A DNA stretch of 18,421 bases, taken from contig CAIYOB010001630.1 in the NCBI GenBank assembly GCA_903927685.1, positions 1-18,421 on the forward strand, read 5' to 3'. Positions 1-7,789 of this stretch are shown one piece after another. The position numbers were made by a program, and so were the translations under genes. Position 1 is the stretch's first letter, and each line of letters starts with the position of its first letter. The notes under the pieces are model-generated. The model was not told the origin of the DNA, searched no databases, and saw only the letters and a program-made list of their open reading frames with translations. This DNA comes from an uncultured Planctomycetaceae bacterium (GTDB lineage: Bacteria; Planctomycetota; Planctomycetia; Pirellulales; Pirellulaceae).

Positions 1-706
1 CACGACGCTCGACTATTCGCGGGCCGACGCCGAAGCGGTCCTGCAGGCGTTTCGCGACCGCGCCCGCGGCTTGTACACGGTGCGCCAATCCCAGCTGCTA
101 GTCAACGAACAAGTCACGCGCGCCGCGTGGCGGGAATCGCTCGGAAAGCTGGCGGCCGAGTTGTCGGGGCAGGTCTCGCCGGACGACCTGATCATCCTGT
201 TCCTGGCCGGCCACGGCGTGGTGGACCCGAAGACGGATCGCTACTATTTTGTGGGCCATGATCTGCGGGTCCAGGATTACCTGGAGGGCAAGTTCTCAGC
301 CTGCATTTCCTGGGAGGATTTCCGCGTGCTCAGCGACATCCCCTGCCGCAAGCTGGTCGTGCTGGACACGTGCCACAGCGGCGCGCTGCAACCGCTGAGC
401 ACCCGCAGCCTGAAGACGGCGGTCCGTGCATTGCAGGAGGATGTCTTCCTGTCGCTCACGGCGTCGGCCGGGAACGAGAAATCCGAGGAAGACGGGCGGT
501 GGGGCCACGGGGCGTTCACCATGTCGCTGCTGGAGGCGCTCGATGGCCGCGCAGATACGTCGGCCGACGGCCTGGTGACGCTCCAGGAACTGGTCCGCTA
601 CACGCAGCAAGCCGTGCCCAAGCTGACCGCGGGAAGACAGAACCCGACGGCCGCTCCGGACGAACTGCTGCCGTTAATTTCCATTCCTCTGGGCCGGGGG
701 AAGTAA
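1..706 (+). CDS. Caspase-family (peptidase C14-like) protein, 5' end outside window
   Basis: The frame is open from base 2 of the window to the TAA at 704-706, so only the C-terminal 234 codons are visible and the true start lies upstream. The caspase p20 pattern is clear. A hydrophobic strand ending in LAGHG carries the catalytic His (codon 212-214). A second strand, LVVLDTCHSG, carries the catalytic Cys (codon 371-373). A later stretch with GHGAFTMSLLEAL and an acidic DGLVTLQEL segment is usual at the end of bacterial caspase-like domains. Family knowledge predicts a cysteine protease of the metacaspase/orthocaspase type, often specific for basic residues, though specificity cannot be read here. 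Bacterial members often carry an N-terminal sensor or repeat region, which would lie outside the window. The stop is 7 bases before the next start, so the two genes are probably co-transcribed. An internal TTG at base 71 is not the true start, because the domain continues upstream of it. Confidence 0.9.
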   Translation, partial: TTLDYSRADAEAVLQAFRDRARGLYTVRQSQLLVNEQVTRAAWRESLGKLAAELSGQVSPDDLIILFLAGHGVVDPKTDRYYFVGHDLRVQDYLEGKFSACISWEDFRVLSDIPCRKLVVLDTCHSGALQPLSTRSLKTAVRALQEDVFLSLTASAGNEKSEEDGRWGHGAFTMSLLEALDGRADTSADGLVTLQELVRYTQQAVPKLTAGRQNPTAAPDELLPLISIPLGRGK

Positions 707-713
707 GGTCGCT

Positions 714-3700
714 ATGGCAGGGCAGGAACCCAAGTCAAAGCCGGGAGGTTGGCGGGGGAAGAGACCGTCGGCTGCGGCGTCCGCAGGTGGCTCCGCCGCC
801 CAGGAGGCCGGCTGGGCCCGGCGGCCGGATCGCTCAGCCCAAGCGGCGACCCGCTGGCACCGGTCGCTGATCGGCGTCTGGTTGCTGGTGGCCCTCACGT
901 TGATCGGCGGATTCCTGTCCTATCTGATGTACCGGCCGATCCGGACGCCCCTGTTGCTGGCGGCGGCGACTCGCTACGCGCCCCCCTGGCCGCCGAACGC
1001 GTGGGCCCGGGAGGATTTGGAGTCGCTGACCGCTCTCGATCGGCAAGAGGTCGCCACCTGCCTGTCGATCCCCTGGGAATCCACCGCGGAAGGCTTGCGC
1101 CGACTGCGCGACCAGCTGGACGTCGTCCGTCCCGGTGGGCCCGGCAAGGACGTGGTCATCGTCTATCTCAGCATGCACGGCGCGGTGGATGCCCAAGGCC
1201 AGCCGTGCCTCGTTCCGCCCGGCGCGGCGCTGGACGGCCGGGGCTGGCTGCCCGTGCGGGAACTGCTGCAGACCTTGTTCGTCGACGCCCGCCCCGGCGG
1301 CCTGCCAGGCCGGGTTCGCAAACTGTTGGTCCTCGACGCCGGGCGGATGCACAGCAACTGGGACGCAGGAATTCTCTACAACGCCTTCGCCGAGCGGCTG
1401 GCGGAGGTGGTGAACGATTTGAAAGTGCCCAACCTGGCCGTGCTGAACTCGACGCGTCCCGGACAGGTCGCCAGGACGTCGCGGGAACTGGGGGGATCCG
1501 TGTTTGGCCATTTCTTCTTGCAGGGACTGCAAGGTGCGGCCGACGTCGAGCAGGGCGATCGCAACGGCCGGGTGTCGCTGCAGGAATTGCAGCGGTTCCT
1601 GGCGGCGCACGTCCGTCAATGGACCATGGAAAACCGCGCGGACCCGCAGACGCCCATGTTGATTCCCGCCGATGCCGAGATGACGCTCGTTCACGCCGGG
1701 TCCGCGCTCCGCGCCGCAGCGACCAACCCGTCGCCTGCGCTCGATCCGCGCTGGGCCGAGATCTCCCGTCTTTGGCTGCGCCACCAGGAACTTGCCGGCC
1801 TGCGTCCCTACCGCCTCAGGCCGCTGGCGTGGGAGACCTTCCAGCACCAACTGCTGCGACTGGAGCAATTGACCCTGGCGGGTGCGGCGTACGAAGATGA
1901 ATTCCGTCAGACCCAGGCCGAGCTATCGGCGCTGGCGGATCAGTTGGCCGCCCAAGCGGCGCCGCGGCGGCTGCCGGCGTTCAGCCTGCCGCTGGCGGCC
2001 CAGTTCGGTTGGTGGACCAAGGAAGAGGCAGCGCGTCTGGAGCGAGAATCGCCCTGGAACGAGTCGGAGTCGTCGTCCGCTCCTGCGCTGCCAGCGGCCG
2101 TTGGAGGCCAGCCGGAGGCAAAGCCCGGGGCCAAGTCGACCGAAACCGGCGCGGCCCCACCCCAGGACGCGGCGGGGCCTTTGCCTCCCCCGCCGGCCTC
2201 GGCCGAGCAACCTGCGGCAAAGCCGCCAGCCGTGGCGACGTCCGGCACGGCCTTGGCGGGCCAGCCCGCGAACACCGCGCCCAAGGGCGAACCCAGGGCA
2301 CCGCTCCCCGCGGCCGCGGACCAGCCGGATTACGATCCCGCGGCCGCGGCGGCCTGGAACTGGTGCCTGGACAACGCGACTCGCGACCAGGTGGACCGCG
2401 TGCTGGCTTTCCTGGCCGGCACGAAAGGCCAGCGCTCGGCCGAGGCGGCCGAGATCCACTTCCTGCGGATCCTGGCCGAGCAACTGGATTGGCAGTCCGC
2501 CGCCGGGCGCGTGCCCGACGCGCTGCTTGTCCGCCGTTGGGCCAGCACCGCGGGCGCTCCCGCCGAGCCGCAGATTCAGTACTTGATTCGGCCGCTGGTC
2601 GACCGCGCCGACGCGGTCCGGCGGTTGGGAGATGATCAACTCCTGGTCGGCACGCCGGCGGCGTTGGACCAGGCCGACGCGCGCTGGTCCGAAGCGGTCG
2701 GCAGCGAGGACGCCGGGACGGGGTACCGCTGGTCCGTGACGGTGGCGGAGCGAGCGGCCGCCGCCACGGCGTTGCGTGACCGGGCCTGGGCCGAACTGCC
2801 CGCCTTGGCTCAATGGGCGCTCGGCGGCTCGCCGCCAACCCGGGACGCCAATTCGCCCGACCTGCGTTCCTTGATTCTCGGCGTCCACGCGCTCAGCTCC
2901 GAAATCGAACGCGCGATCCTGCAAGGGGCTGCCACGCGGGAATTGGCTGCCGCGACCACAGCGTTGCAGACCAAGCTTGCGGCCTGGGACAAGATCGTGG
3001 CCGACGAGAACTACCGTCTCCGCGCCATGGCCGGCGACGACCAGAACACCTTGCGGGAGATCGAAAACCTGCTGTCGGTGCCGTTGGTCAGCGGAGTGGA
3101 CCGCAACCAGCTGCGCGAGAAGTATCTGCGGATCGCCCGTTCCCTGGTAACAGCGACGGGAGCCGGGTCGGCCTCCGCGGCTGACGTTCCTGCCGCCGCG
3201 CCGCCGGACACCGCTGCGCCGTCGCTGGCTCCACTGCTGCCCGCTCGCGAACACCCCGCCCTGACGATCCTCGACCGGACTTTCCTCCAGCCCAGCGAAG
3301 GGCGTGGCGGCGCTGCCACGGCGCCGCGGGAGCCCGCTACGGCCGCCGAGACGAACGGCGACAGCCTGACTCGGGACCAGCAAGTGCAGCTCCTGACCGA
3401 GCAAGGCGGCACGATTCGCGGGTTGCTCGAATCCCTCCGAGCCACCGCCGCGGCGCAACTCGCCCAAACTCGGGAGGCGGTCGAGTCAGCCGAGTCGGCG
3501 CCGCAGCCAGCTGCCGTGCTGCGCGCCGGAGCCAGCCGCGCGGACCGGCTGGTCCGAGCCGCTGCGGGGCTGTGCGGCCGGCCCCTGTGGGCGGCCGCCC
3601 GCGAGGCCCCCAGCCTGCAGCTGGCCGAATTGGACCTGCGCTTCCTGTTCGACTGGCAGGCCCAGCGTGCGCTGGACGACTTCTGGGGCTCGGGCGAAGA

Positions 3701-5963
3701 CAGCGCGAGGCCTTACTTCCAAATCGTCGCCAGCGAGTACCTGGCGGCCGCCCGTGAATTGGCTCAACCCCTGGGCGTGCCCTCGGCCGAGGAACAACGT
3801 CTGGCAGAGCGAGCGGAACGGCTTGCCCAAGCGGCGGCGCTGGGAATTCAGACCACGACGCCGGACCTGCTGGTCGACGAGGCCGAGACGTTCCTCATTC
3901 ACGCGACTTCCGCGAGCCTCGCTCCGAGTCTGCCCGCCGGTGTGTCGACTCTGGCAATCCGTTTTGCCGACGGTCGGCCGGTGCCGCTCGCTCGGCCGGA
4001 TCAGCTCGAAACGCCGCTGAACCGCCTGACTCTGCCCGTGACCGAGCCGCCGTCCGCGTCGTCACTCAGCTACGCGATCCGCAACCAGCCGGATCTGACG
4101 CAACAGCGGAGCCTGAGCGCCACCGTCTATTATCGCGGTCACGCGTGGCACAGCGAGGTCTTCGTCCAGCCGGCGCACGGGCTGGAGATCGTCTCCGAGC
4201 CACCGCGCTACCCAGTCCCGACCGTTACCGTGTTCGGCCAGGCGCGCCAGCAGGCTTCCGTGGTCTTCATCCTGGATTGCTCCGGCAGTATGAATCGCCG
4301 CTTGGGTGGGATTGAGACGCACGGCCGAATGATCGATTTGGCCCGCGACACCCTGGAGTCCATCCTGGCCAGGCTGACCGGCCCCGACGCCCCATTCCGA
4401 GTCGGCGTGTCGGCCTACGGCCACCGTTGCGGTTGGAACCCGGCACCGGGACGGCACACCGAGTTGGTCATCCCCGATCCTGCGCGTCCCGGGCAGTTCC
4501 TGCCGGCGCCGCCCGAGTTCGCCCTGCATCCCAACTCGGACGTGGAATCGATCCTGCCGCTGGGAGCGTTCTCCGAGCGGATCCGCCGGGACCTGGAAAG
4601 CCGGCTTGACGGCTTGGCGGCCATGGGCCAGACACCGCTGTACCTGGCGATCATCCAGGCCATCGCGGCCGTGCGAACGGAGCCCGCCGAGAACCGGCTG
4701 CACGTGGTAGCCATCACGGACGGGTTCAACGAGCAGACCAGCGGTGGACCGCCGACAGCCCGCAAGTTCCGCAAGGACGTCGAGGATGCCCTGACGGCCT
4801 TGGGTGATCGCCAAGTCCAACTGGATATCGTCGGCTTCGATCTCGTGGCCAAGACGCCCACCGAGCAATCCGCCCTGCAGGACGCGATCGCAATTGCCGC
4901 GAGAACCGGCGGGGCCTTCCATTCGGCGGCGGATCCCAGTTCGCTGTTGAAAGCCCTGGAAAAGTCGCTGGGGTTGGTCCAGTACACCGTCCAGCCGATG
5001 GCGTCCCCCACCGCGGCGCCGGGTCCGCCGATCGCCGCCCCCACGGAGCTGGGCCGGGCGACCACCGTGGAGCAGCCGGCGGAAGCCGAGCGGGACTATC
5101 GCGTGGCCTTGGTCGATCCGGAGCGTCCGGCGGCGGCAGACATCGTCCTGGAGGGCGGCGAGGGCATTCAGTTGTACCTGGCGGTCGATCCTCAATCGCG
5201 GCAGCGGCGGCTCGTGCATCAGCGTTACAACCGCGACCTGCGGGCCGCCGCCGAAGCGGTCGTGGACCCGCTCGACGCCGGCCGGCGGTTCTTCCTCGGA
5301 GCCCATTTGCCGGAACGGCTGGGCCAATCCGTCCGGTTTCCCGTCTCGATCCAAAACGCCGACGCCGAGCAATTCAGTCCGCGGCCAGTCGAAGCCTGGG
5401 TGGAAATCCGGCCGCGGCTGCCGGACGGCGCACTGGGCCCAGCGTACATCTTCTACGATGTGCCGTTGGAACCGGCCCGGCCGGTGCCCGTCCTGAGTTG
5501 CCTCGCGCCCGCCTGGCCTCCGCCGGCCGCGTCCGCCGTCATCCGCCTGTGGTTCAAGCGGTCCAAGACCGAGCCCGATCTGGCGGTGCCCTTGGCCCGG
5601 TTCGCAGAACAAACGGTCGGCATCGATGCCGCGCCCGAGGTGCGATTCGCGCTGGAAGTGCCGCCACGAGCAAAGCCGGAGGACCCGCACCAGGTGATCC
5701 TGACCGAGCGTCACCCGCCGGGTTCCGGCCTGGATGCGGTCAAAGTCAAAGCCTGGCCGCCGCCCGAGCGCACGATCCACCGTTACAGTTTTGAGACGGC
5801 CACCATTCGCCACACCTTTATATACCGCTCCCTCACGGCTGGACCGATGGGCGAGGCGAGGATCCTGCTCACTTCGCGCCAGCGTCTCGCCGAAAAAGCC
5901 GTCACCCCGGCCGAGCCCTTGGAAGTCACGCTCCCTCGCGCCGCGGTCCCGCTGGGGCGATAG
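714..5963 (+). CDS. Membrane-anchored pseudo-caspase / von Willebrand A domain protein (1749 aa)
   Basis: The ATG at 714 follows an AAGG at 705-708. The order is: a basic, Ala/Gly-rich N-terminus (1-50); one transmembrane segment (about 51-73); a caspase-like domain (about 90-330); a helical stretch; an Ala/Pro-rich linker (about 456-543); a long Ala-rich, probably helical region to about 1100; a VWA domain (about 1180-1415); and a beta-rich C-terminus. The caspase fold is recognisable from YLSMHG (His155), LLVLDAGRMHS (208-214) and a DRNGRVSLQEL segment, but Gly210 replaces the catalytic Cys, so it should be proteolytically dead. The VWA metal site is complete: DCSGS (Asp1188, Ser1190, Ser1192), Thr1307 in GQTP, and Asp1336 in ITDG. 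Positive charge before the anchor predicts that the bulk lies outside the cytoplasmic membrane. A scaffold, receptor or decoy role towards the upstream active caspase is inferred. The anchor and domain calls are firm; the function is not. Confidence 0.9.
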   Translation: MAGQEPKSKPGGWRGKRPSAAASAGGSAAQEAGWARRPDRSAQAATRWHRSLIGVWLLVALTLIGGFLSYLMYRPIRTPLLLAAATRYAPPWPPNAWAREDLESLTALDRQEVATCLSIPWESTAEGLRRLRDQLDVVRPGGPGKDVVIVYLSMHGAVDAQGQPCLVPPGAALDGRGWLPVRELLQTLFVDARPGGLPGRVRKLLVLDAGRMHSNWDAGILYNAFAERLAEVVNDLKVPNLAVLNSTRPGQVARTSRELGGSVFGHFFLQGLQGAADVEQGDRNGRVSLQELQRFLAAHVRQWTMENRADPQTPMLIPADAEMTLVHAGSALRAAATNPSPALDPRWAEISRLWLRHQELAGLRPYRLRPLAWETFQHQLLRLEQLTLAGAAYEDEFRQTQAELSALADQLAAQAAPRRLPAFSLPLAAQFGWWTKEEAARLERESPWNESESSSAPALPAAVGGQPEAKPGAKSTETGAAPPQDAAGPLPPPPASAEQPAAKPPAVATSGTALAGQPANTAPKGEPRAPLPAAADQPDYDPAAAAAWNWCLDNATRDQVDRVLAFLAGTKGQRSAEAAEIHFLRILAEQLDWQSAAGRVPDALLVRRWASTAGAPAEPQIQYLIRPLVDRADAVRRLGDDQLLVGTPAALDQADARWSEAVGSEDAGTGYRWSVTVAERAAAATALRDRAWAELPALAQWALGGSPPTRDANSPDLRSLILGVHALSSEIERAILQGAATRELAAATTALQTKLAAWDKIVADENYRLRAMAGDDQNTLREIENLLSVPLVSGVDRNQLREKYLRIARSLVTATGAGSASAADVPAAAPPDTAAPSLAPLLPAREHPALTILDRTFLQPSEGRGGAATAPREPATAAETNGDSLTRDQQVQLLTEQGGTIRGLLESLRATAAAQLAQTREAVESAESAPQPAAVLRAGASRADRLVRAAAGLCGRPLWAAAREAPSLQLAELDLRFLFDWQAQRALDDFWGSGEDSARPYFQIVASEYLAAARELAQPLGVPSAEEQRLAERAERLAQAAALGIQTTTPDLLVDEAETFLIHATSASLAPSLPAGVSTLAIRFADGRPVPLARPDQLETPLNRLTLPVTEPPSASSLSYAIRNQPDLTQQRSLSATVYYRGHAWHSEVFVQPAHGLEIVSEPPRYPVPTVTVFGQARQQASVVFILDCSGSMNRRLGGIETHGRMIDLARDTLESILARLTGPDAPFRVGVSAYGHRCGWNPAPGRHTELVIPDPARPGQFLPAPPEFALHPNSDVESILPLGAFSERIRRDLESRLDGLAAMGQTPLYLAIIQAIAAVRTEPAENRLHVVAITDGFNEQTSGGPPTARKFRKDVEDALTALGDRQVQLDIVGFDLVAKTPTEQSALQDAIAIAARTGGAFHSAADPSSLLKALEKSLGLVQYTVQPMASPTAAPGPPIAAPTELGRATTVEQPAEAERDYRVALVDPERPAAADIVLEGGEGIQLYLAVDPQSRQRRLVHQRYNRDLRAAAEAVVDPLDAGRRFFLGAHLPERLGQSVRFPVSIQNADAEQFSPRPVEAWVEIRPRLPDGALGPAYIFYDVPLEPARPVPVLSCLAPAWPPPAASAVIRLWFKRSKTEPDLAVPLARFAEQTVGIDAAPEVRFALEVPPRAKPEDPHQVILTERHPPGSGLDAVKVKAWPPPERTIHRYSFETATIRHTFIYRSLTAGPMGEARILLTSRQRLAEKAVTPAEPLEVTLPRAAVPLGR

Positions 5964-6057
5964 TGGCAGCTACCTGGCTGATTTTCTGCACACAGTAGCG
6001 TCGACCGGACTGGACGTGGCAGACCGGAAGCACGCTCCGCAGCCGATGACAAGAAAT

Positions 6058-6082
6058 GAAAAACCCCGCCGGTGAAGCGGGG
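6058..6082 (-). terminator. Intrinsic terminator reading on the minus strand
   Basis: CCCCGC (6064-6069) pairs with GCGGGG (6077-6082) around a 7-base loop. On the minus strand the stem is followed by TTTTTC, the complement of the A-run at 6059-6063. On the plus strand no T-run follows, so it does not serve the large VWA gene ending at 5963. No convincing minus-strand gene lies upstream of it. Confidence 0.6.
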
Positions 6083-6089
6083 CCTCGCA

Positions 6090-6119
6090 GTGTTTAGCGA
6101 TCGTGAACAGACTAAACAC
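6090..6119. repeat. 8-bp perfect inverted repeat next to the minus-strand terminator
   Basis: GTGTTTAG (6090-6097) and CTAAACAC (6112-6119) form a perfect 8-bp inverted repeat with a 14-base loop. On the minus strand it sits directly before the terminator hairpin. The pair could be the 3' end of a small structured RNA, or an operator-like palindrome. Nothing else in the sequence decides between these. Confidence 0.45.
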
Positions 6120-6654
6120 GCCACGAAAGGAACGACCAACAGCCGCTCCTTAGGGCTGACCACCAGGGGGATCTTGCATTGTTTGCCCTCCTGTCACAAA
6201 AGTGGTGCGTGAATCGTTGCCAATCGGGAGCAATCAAGGCGGCGTATCTTCGACCCGTTCCGTCTTGATCTTCCGGAGAAGTTAGATGCACCTGACGTGC
6301 CAAAAGTTCCGTCGCCCCGACCGCAGTTCGCAACGCAGGACGCAACACCCCATGGCGCCTGAGTTTGGGATTTACCGGCCCGCCGCCCGCCGCAACGCAC
6401 GGGGTTTGGGAAGACCACCGCCTGGGCAGCAGCTGCCACATTCGCAGGCACACATCGCTACAATGCTCAGCGTGTGTCGCCAACATCCTCACCGCCCCAG
6501 ACGGGAAGGGTACGAGGTTAAGGGCTGATGATTGCCTGGGTGGCGGTGGCCGAGTCCAGCGAGCCCACAATCCGCGAGGCCACTTTGACTTTCCCACGGA
6601 TTCCGGCGACAAAGGAGGGAGCCAACCCCGGCCAACGACGCTTGGAAACACCGC

Positions 6655-7404
6655 ATGACCACCACCGAAGCCGCCCAGCCCCGTACCGACCGAATCACTC
6701 GCTGGCTGCTGGTGGGAATCGGGATCTACAGCGGCCTGCTGGTCACCCTGCTGAACGTCGTCGTCCTGTCCTCCGGCAAGGTGCGGGACCGGGCGATCTT
6801 CCTGATGGCGGACGGGCTGATCCTGTTCTGGATCGTCATCGGCGGCTCGTTGACGCCGACGCTGCGCAAACGCCTGCTCCCCCGACTCGCCGCCATCCCG
6901 GTGGACTGGCGGGTCTGCTTCGTGCTGCTCTGCACGGCCATGGCTCTGCTGGAAGAAGTCGTCACCACGAGCATGACCAACTTGGCACCGTTGCTGGGCG
7001 CGACCCCCGAAGAAGCCCACATCACGGCGTCCACCAACTACTTCACGGTCGTCTGTTTCCACAGTGTGGTCGTGTTCGTACCGATGTTCATTGCCTGGGC
7101 TTGGATGCTGTCCCGGTGGAAGTTCACCCCGTTGCAGGTGCTGTTGCTGTTTGGCATCACCGGGTCAATGGCCGAGGCCAGCATCAACCCGACCAGCCTG
7201 ATTGGCGGCTTCTGGGTTTTCGTTTACGGCCTGATGGTGTACCTGCCCGCCTGCGCGGTGCCGGTGGATCGGCCAGTCACGCCGCCAAGGTGGTGGCATT
7301 ACCCGCTGGCCGTGGTTCTGCCCTTGATTGCCACCATACCTATTGTCCCAGTAGTGGTCCTCTTGCGACAATGGCTAGGCATCGCGTTGTTTCCCGGAAC
7401 CTGA
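6655..7404 (+). CDS. Polytopic membrane protein of unknown function (249 aa)
   Basis: I do not recognise the family. About six hydrophobic segments are visible, near residues 17-40, 46-66, 84-105, 126-150, 158-205 (possibly two) and 215-245. A short charged N-terminus precedes the first. Polar residues sit inside or beside membrane segments in ALLEEVVTTSMTN and GITGSMAEASINP, which could line a pocket, but no known catalytic signature is present. The ATG at 6655 is the only reasonable start in the frame nearby. The best purine-rich ribosome site (AAAGGAGG, 6611-6618) is about 36 bases upstream, too far for this start; a weaker GGAAA (6644-6648) lies closer. It converges with the TspO relic on the minus strand, with no clear terminator between. 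Homologues may well exist among planctomycete hypothetical membrane proteins. Confidence 0.75.
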   Translation: MTTTEAAQPRTDRITRWLLVGIGIYSGLLVTLLNVVVLSSGKVRDRAIFLMADGLILFWIVIGGSLTPTLRKRLLPRLAAIPVDWRVCFVLLCTAMALLEEVVTTSMTNLAPLLGATPEEAHITASTNYFTVVCFHSVVVFVPMFIAWAWMLSRWKFTPLQVLLLFGITGSMAEASINPTSLIGGFWVFVYGLMVYLPACAVPVDRPVTPPRWWHYPLAVVLPLIATIPIVPVVVLLRQWLGIALFPGT

Positions 7405-7447
7405 ACGCCGAAATCGAGGCACAGAGCATGCGGATACTCGCCCTGGC

Positions 7448-7777
7448 AACCTGGGCTACGGCGACCCAACGGTATTACGGCCAAATGACGAGCATGGCGC
7501 CGATGATCGTCGTCCACACCACCAGGATGTCCGCCGAGGCCAGCGGCAGGTTCCGCAGGCCGAACTGGATCGGCGTGAAAACCAGGTTGGCGAGAAGATT
7601 GATGGCAAACGGCAGGGCCACCCGCCATGGCACCTGGCCCCGGAATCCCTGGACGAACACGAAGCCGAACGTGACCAGGATGATCGGGTACAAAATCTGC
7701 CAGATCAAGCCGATGGTCGGCGGCTCAGGCGTCCAAGACGGTTTCGCCAGACTGTTGTACCATTCCATCCAAGACAT
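7448..7777 (-). pseudogene. tspO: TspO/MBR family membrane protein gene, interrupted near its 3' end
   Basis: The open frame from ATG 7777 encodes 100 residues. It has the tryptophan-rich TspO signature: WYNSLAKPSWTP (6-17), IWQILYPIILV and FAINLLANLVFTPIQFGLRN. The family binds porphyrins and related ligands in membranes and usually has about 150 residues with five membrane segments. Here an in-frame TAA at 7477-7475 follows VIWP. The same frame continues past it with YRWVAVAQV (7474-7448), which I recall as the normal continuation in related proteins, and then loses the expected next segment. I read this as a premature stop plus later decay. A natural short variant, recoding or a base error remain possible. 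The start was chosen for GGGGAAG four bases upstream; a TTG at 7789 is the alternative. An in-frame TGA just before that TTG excludes an N-terminal extension. The gene lies 12 bases after the zinc-ribbon gene and may share its transcript. Confidence 0.72.
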
Positions 7778-7789
7778 CGGCTTCCCCAA

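Larger units (their letters stand above)
5964..6654. other. 690-base intergenic gap with no convincing gene
   Basis: Short open frames occur on both strands, for example a plus-strand frame at 6286-6528 with a plausible GGAGAAG upstream. Their translations are rich in Arg, Pro, His and Gln, lack any domain and look like random GC-rich reading. The recognisable contents are a minus-strand terminator (6058-6082), an inverted repeat beside it (6090-6119), and a small hairpin with CAGCC (6140-6144) and GGCTG (6154-6158). A TACAAT at 6459-6464 could be a -10 box for the membrane protein at 6655, but no good -35 box precedes it. Confidence 0.6.

Noticed and set aside
1923..3467. Long minus-strand open frame (514 codons) opposite the VWA gene
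   Set aside because: It is the GC-rich shadow of the plus-strand gene: extremely rich in Arg and Gly, no domain, no ribosome site. The plus frame has recognisable domains on both sides.
4062..5813. Long minus-strand open frame (583 codons) opposite the VWA domain
   Set aside because: It lies opposite an intact VWA metal site and C-terminal domain; its translation is low in ordinary hydrophobic core patterns and resembles no family.
6081..6200. Possible tRNA before the minus-strand terminator
   Set aside because: No T-loop consensus, no acceptor stem and no anticodon arm could be fitted on either strand, although two small hairpins are present.
6286..6528. Small plus-strand open frame with a plausible ribosome site
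   Set aside because: The 80-residue translation is rich in Arg, Pro, His and Gln with no hydrophobic pattern; the ribosome site alone is not enough.
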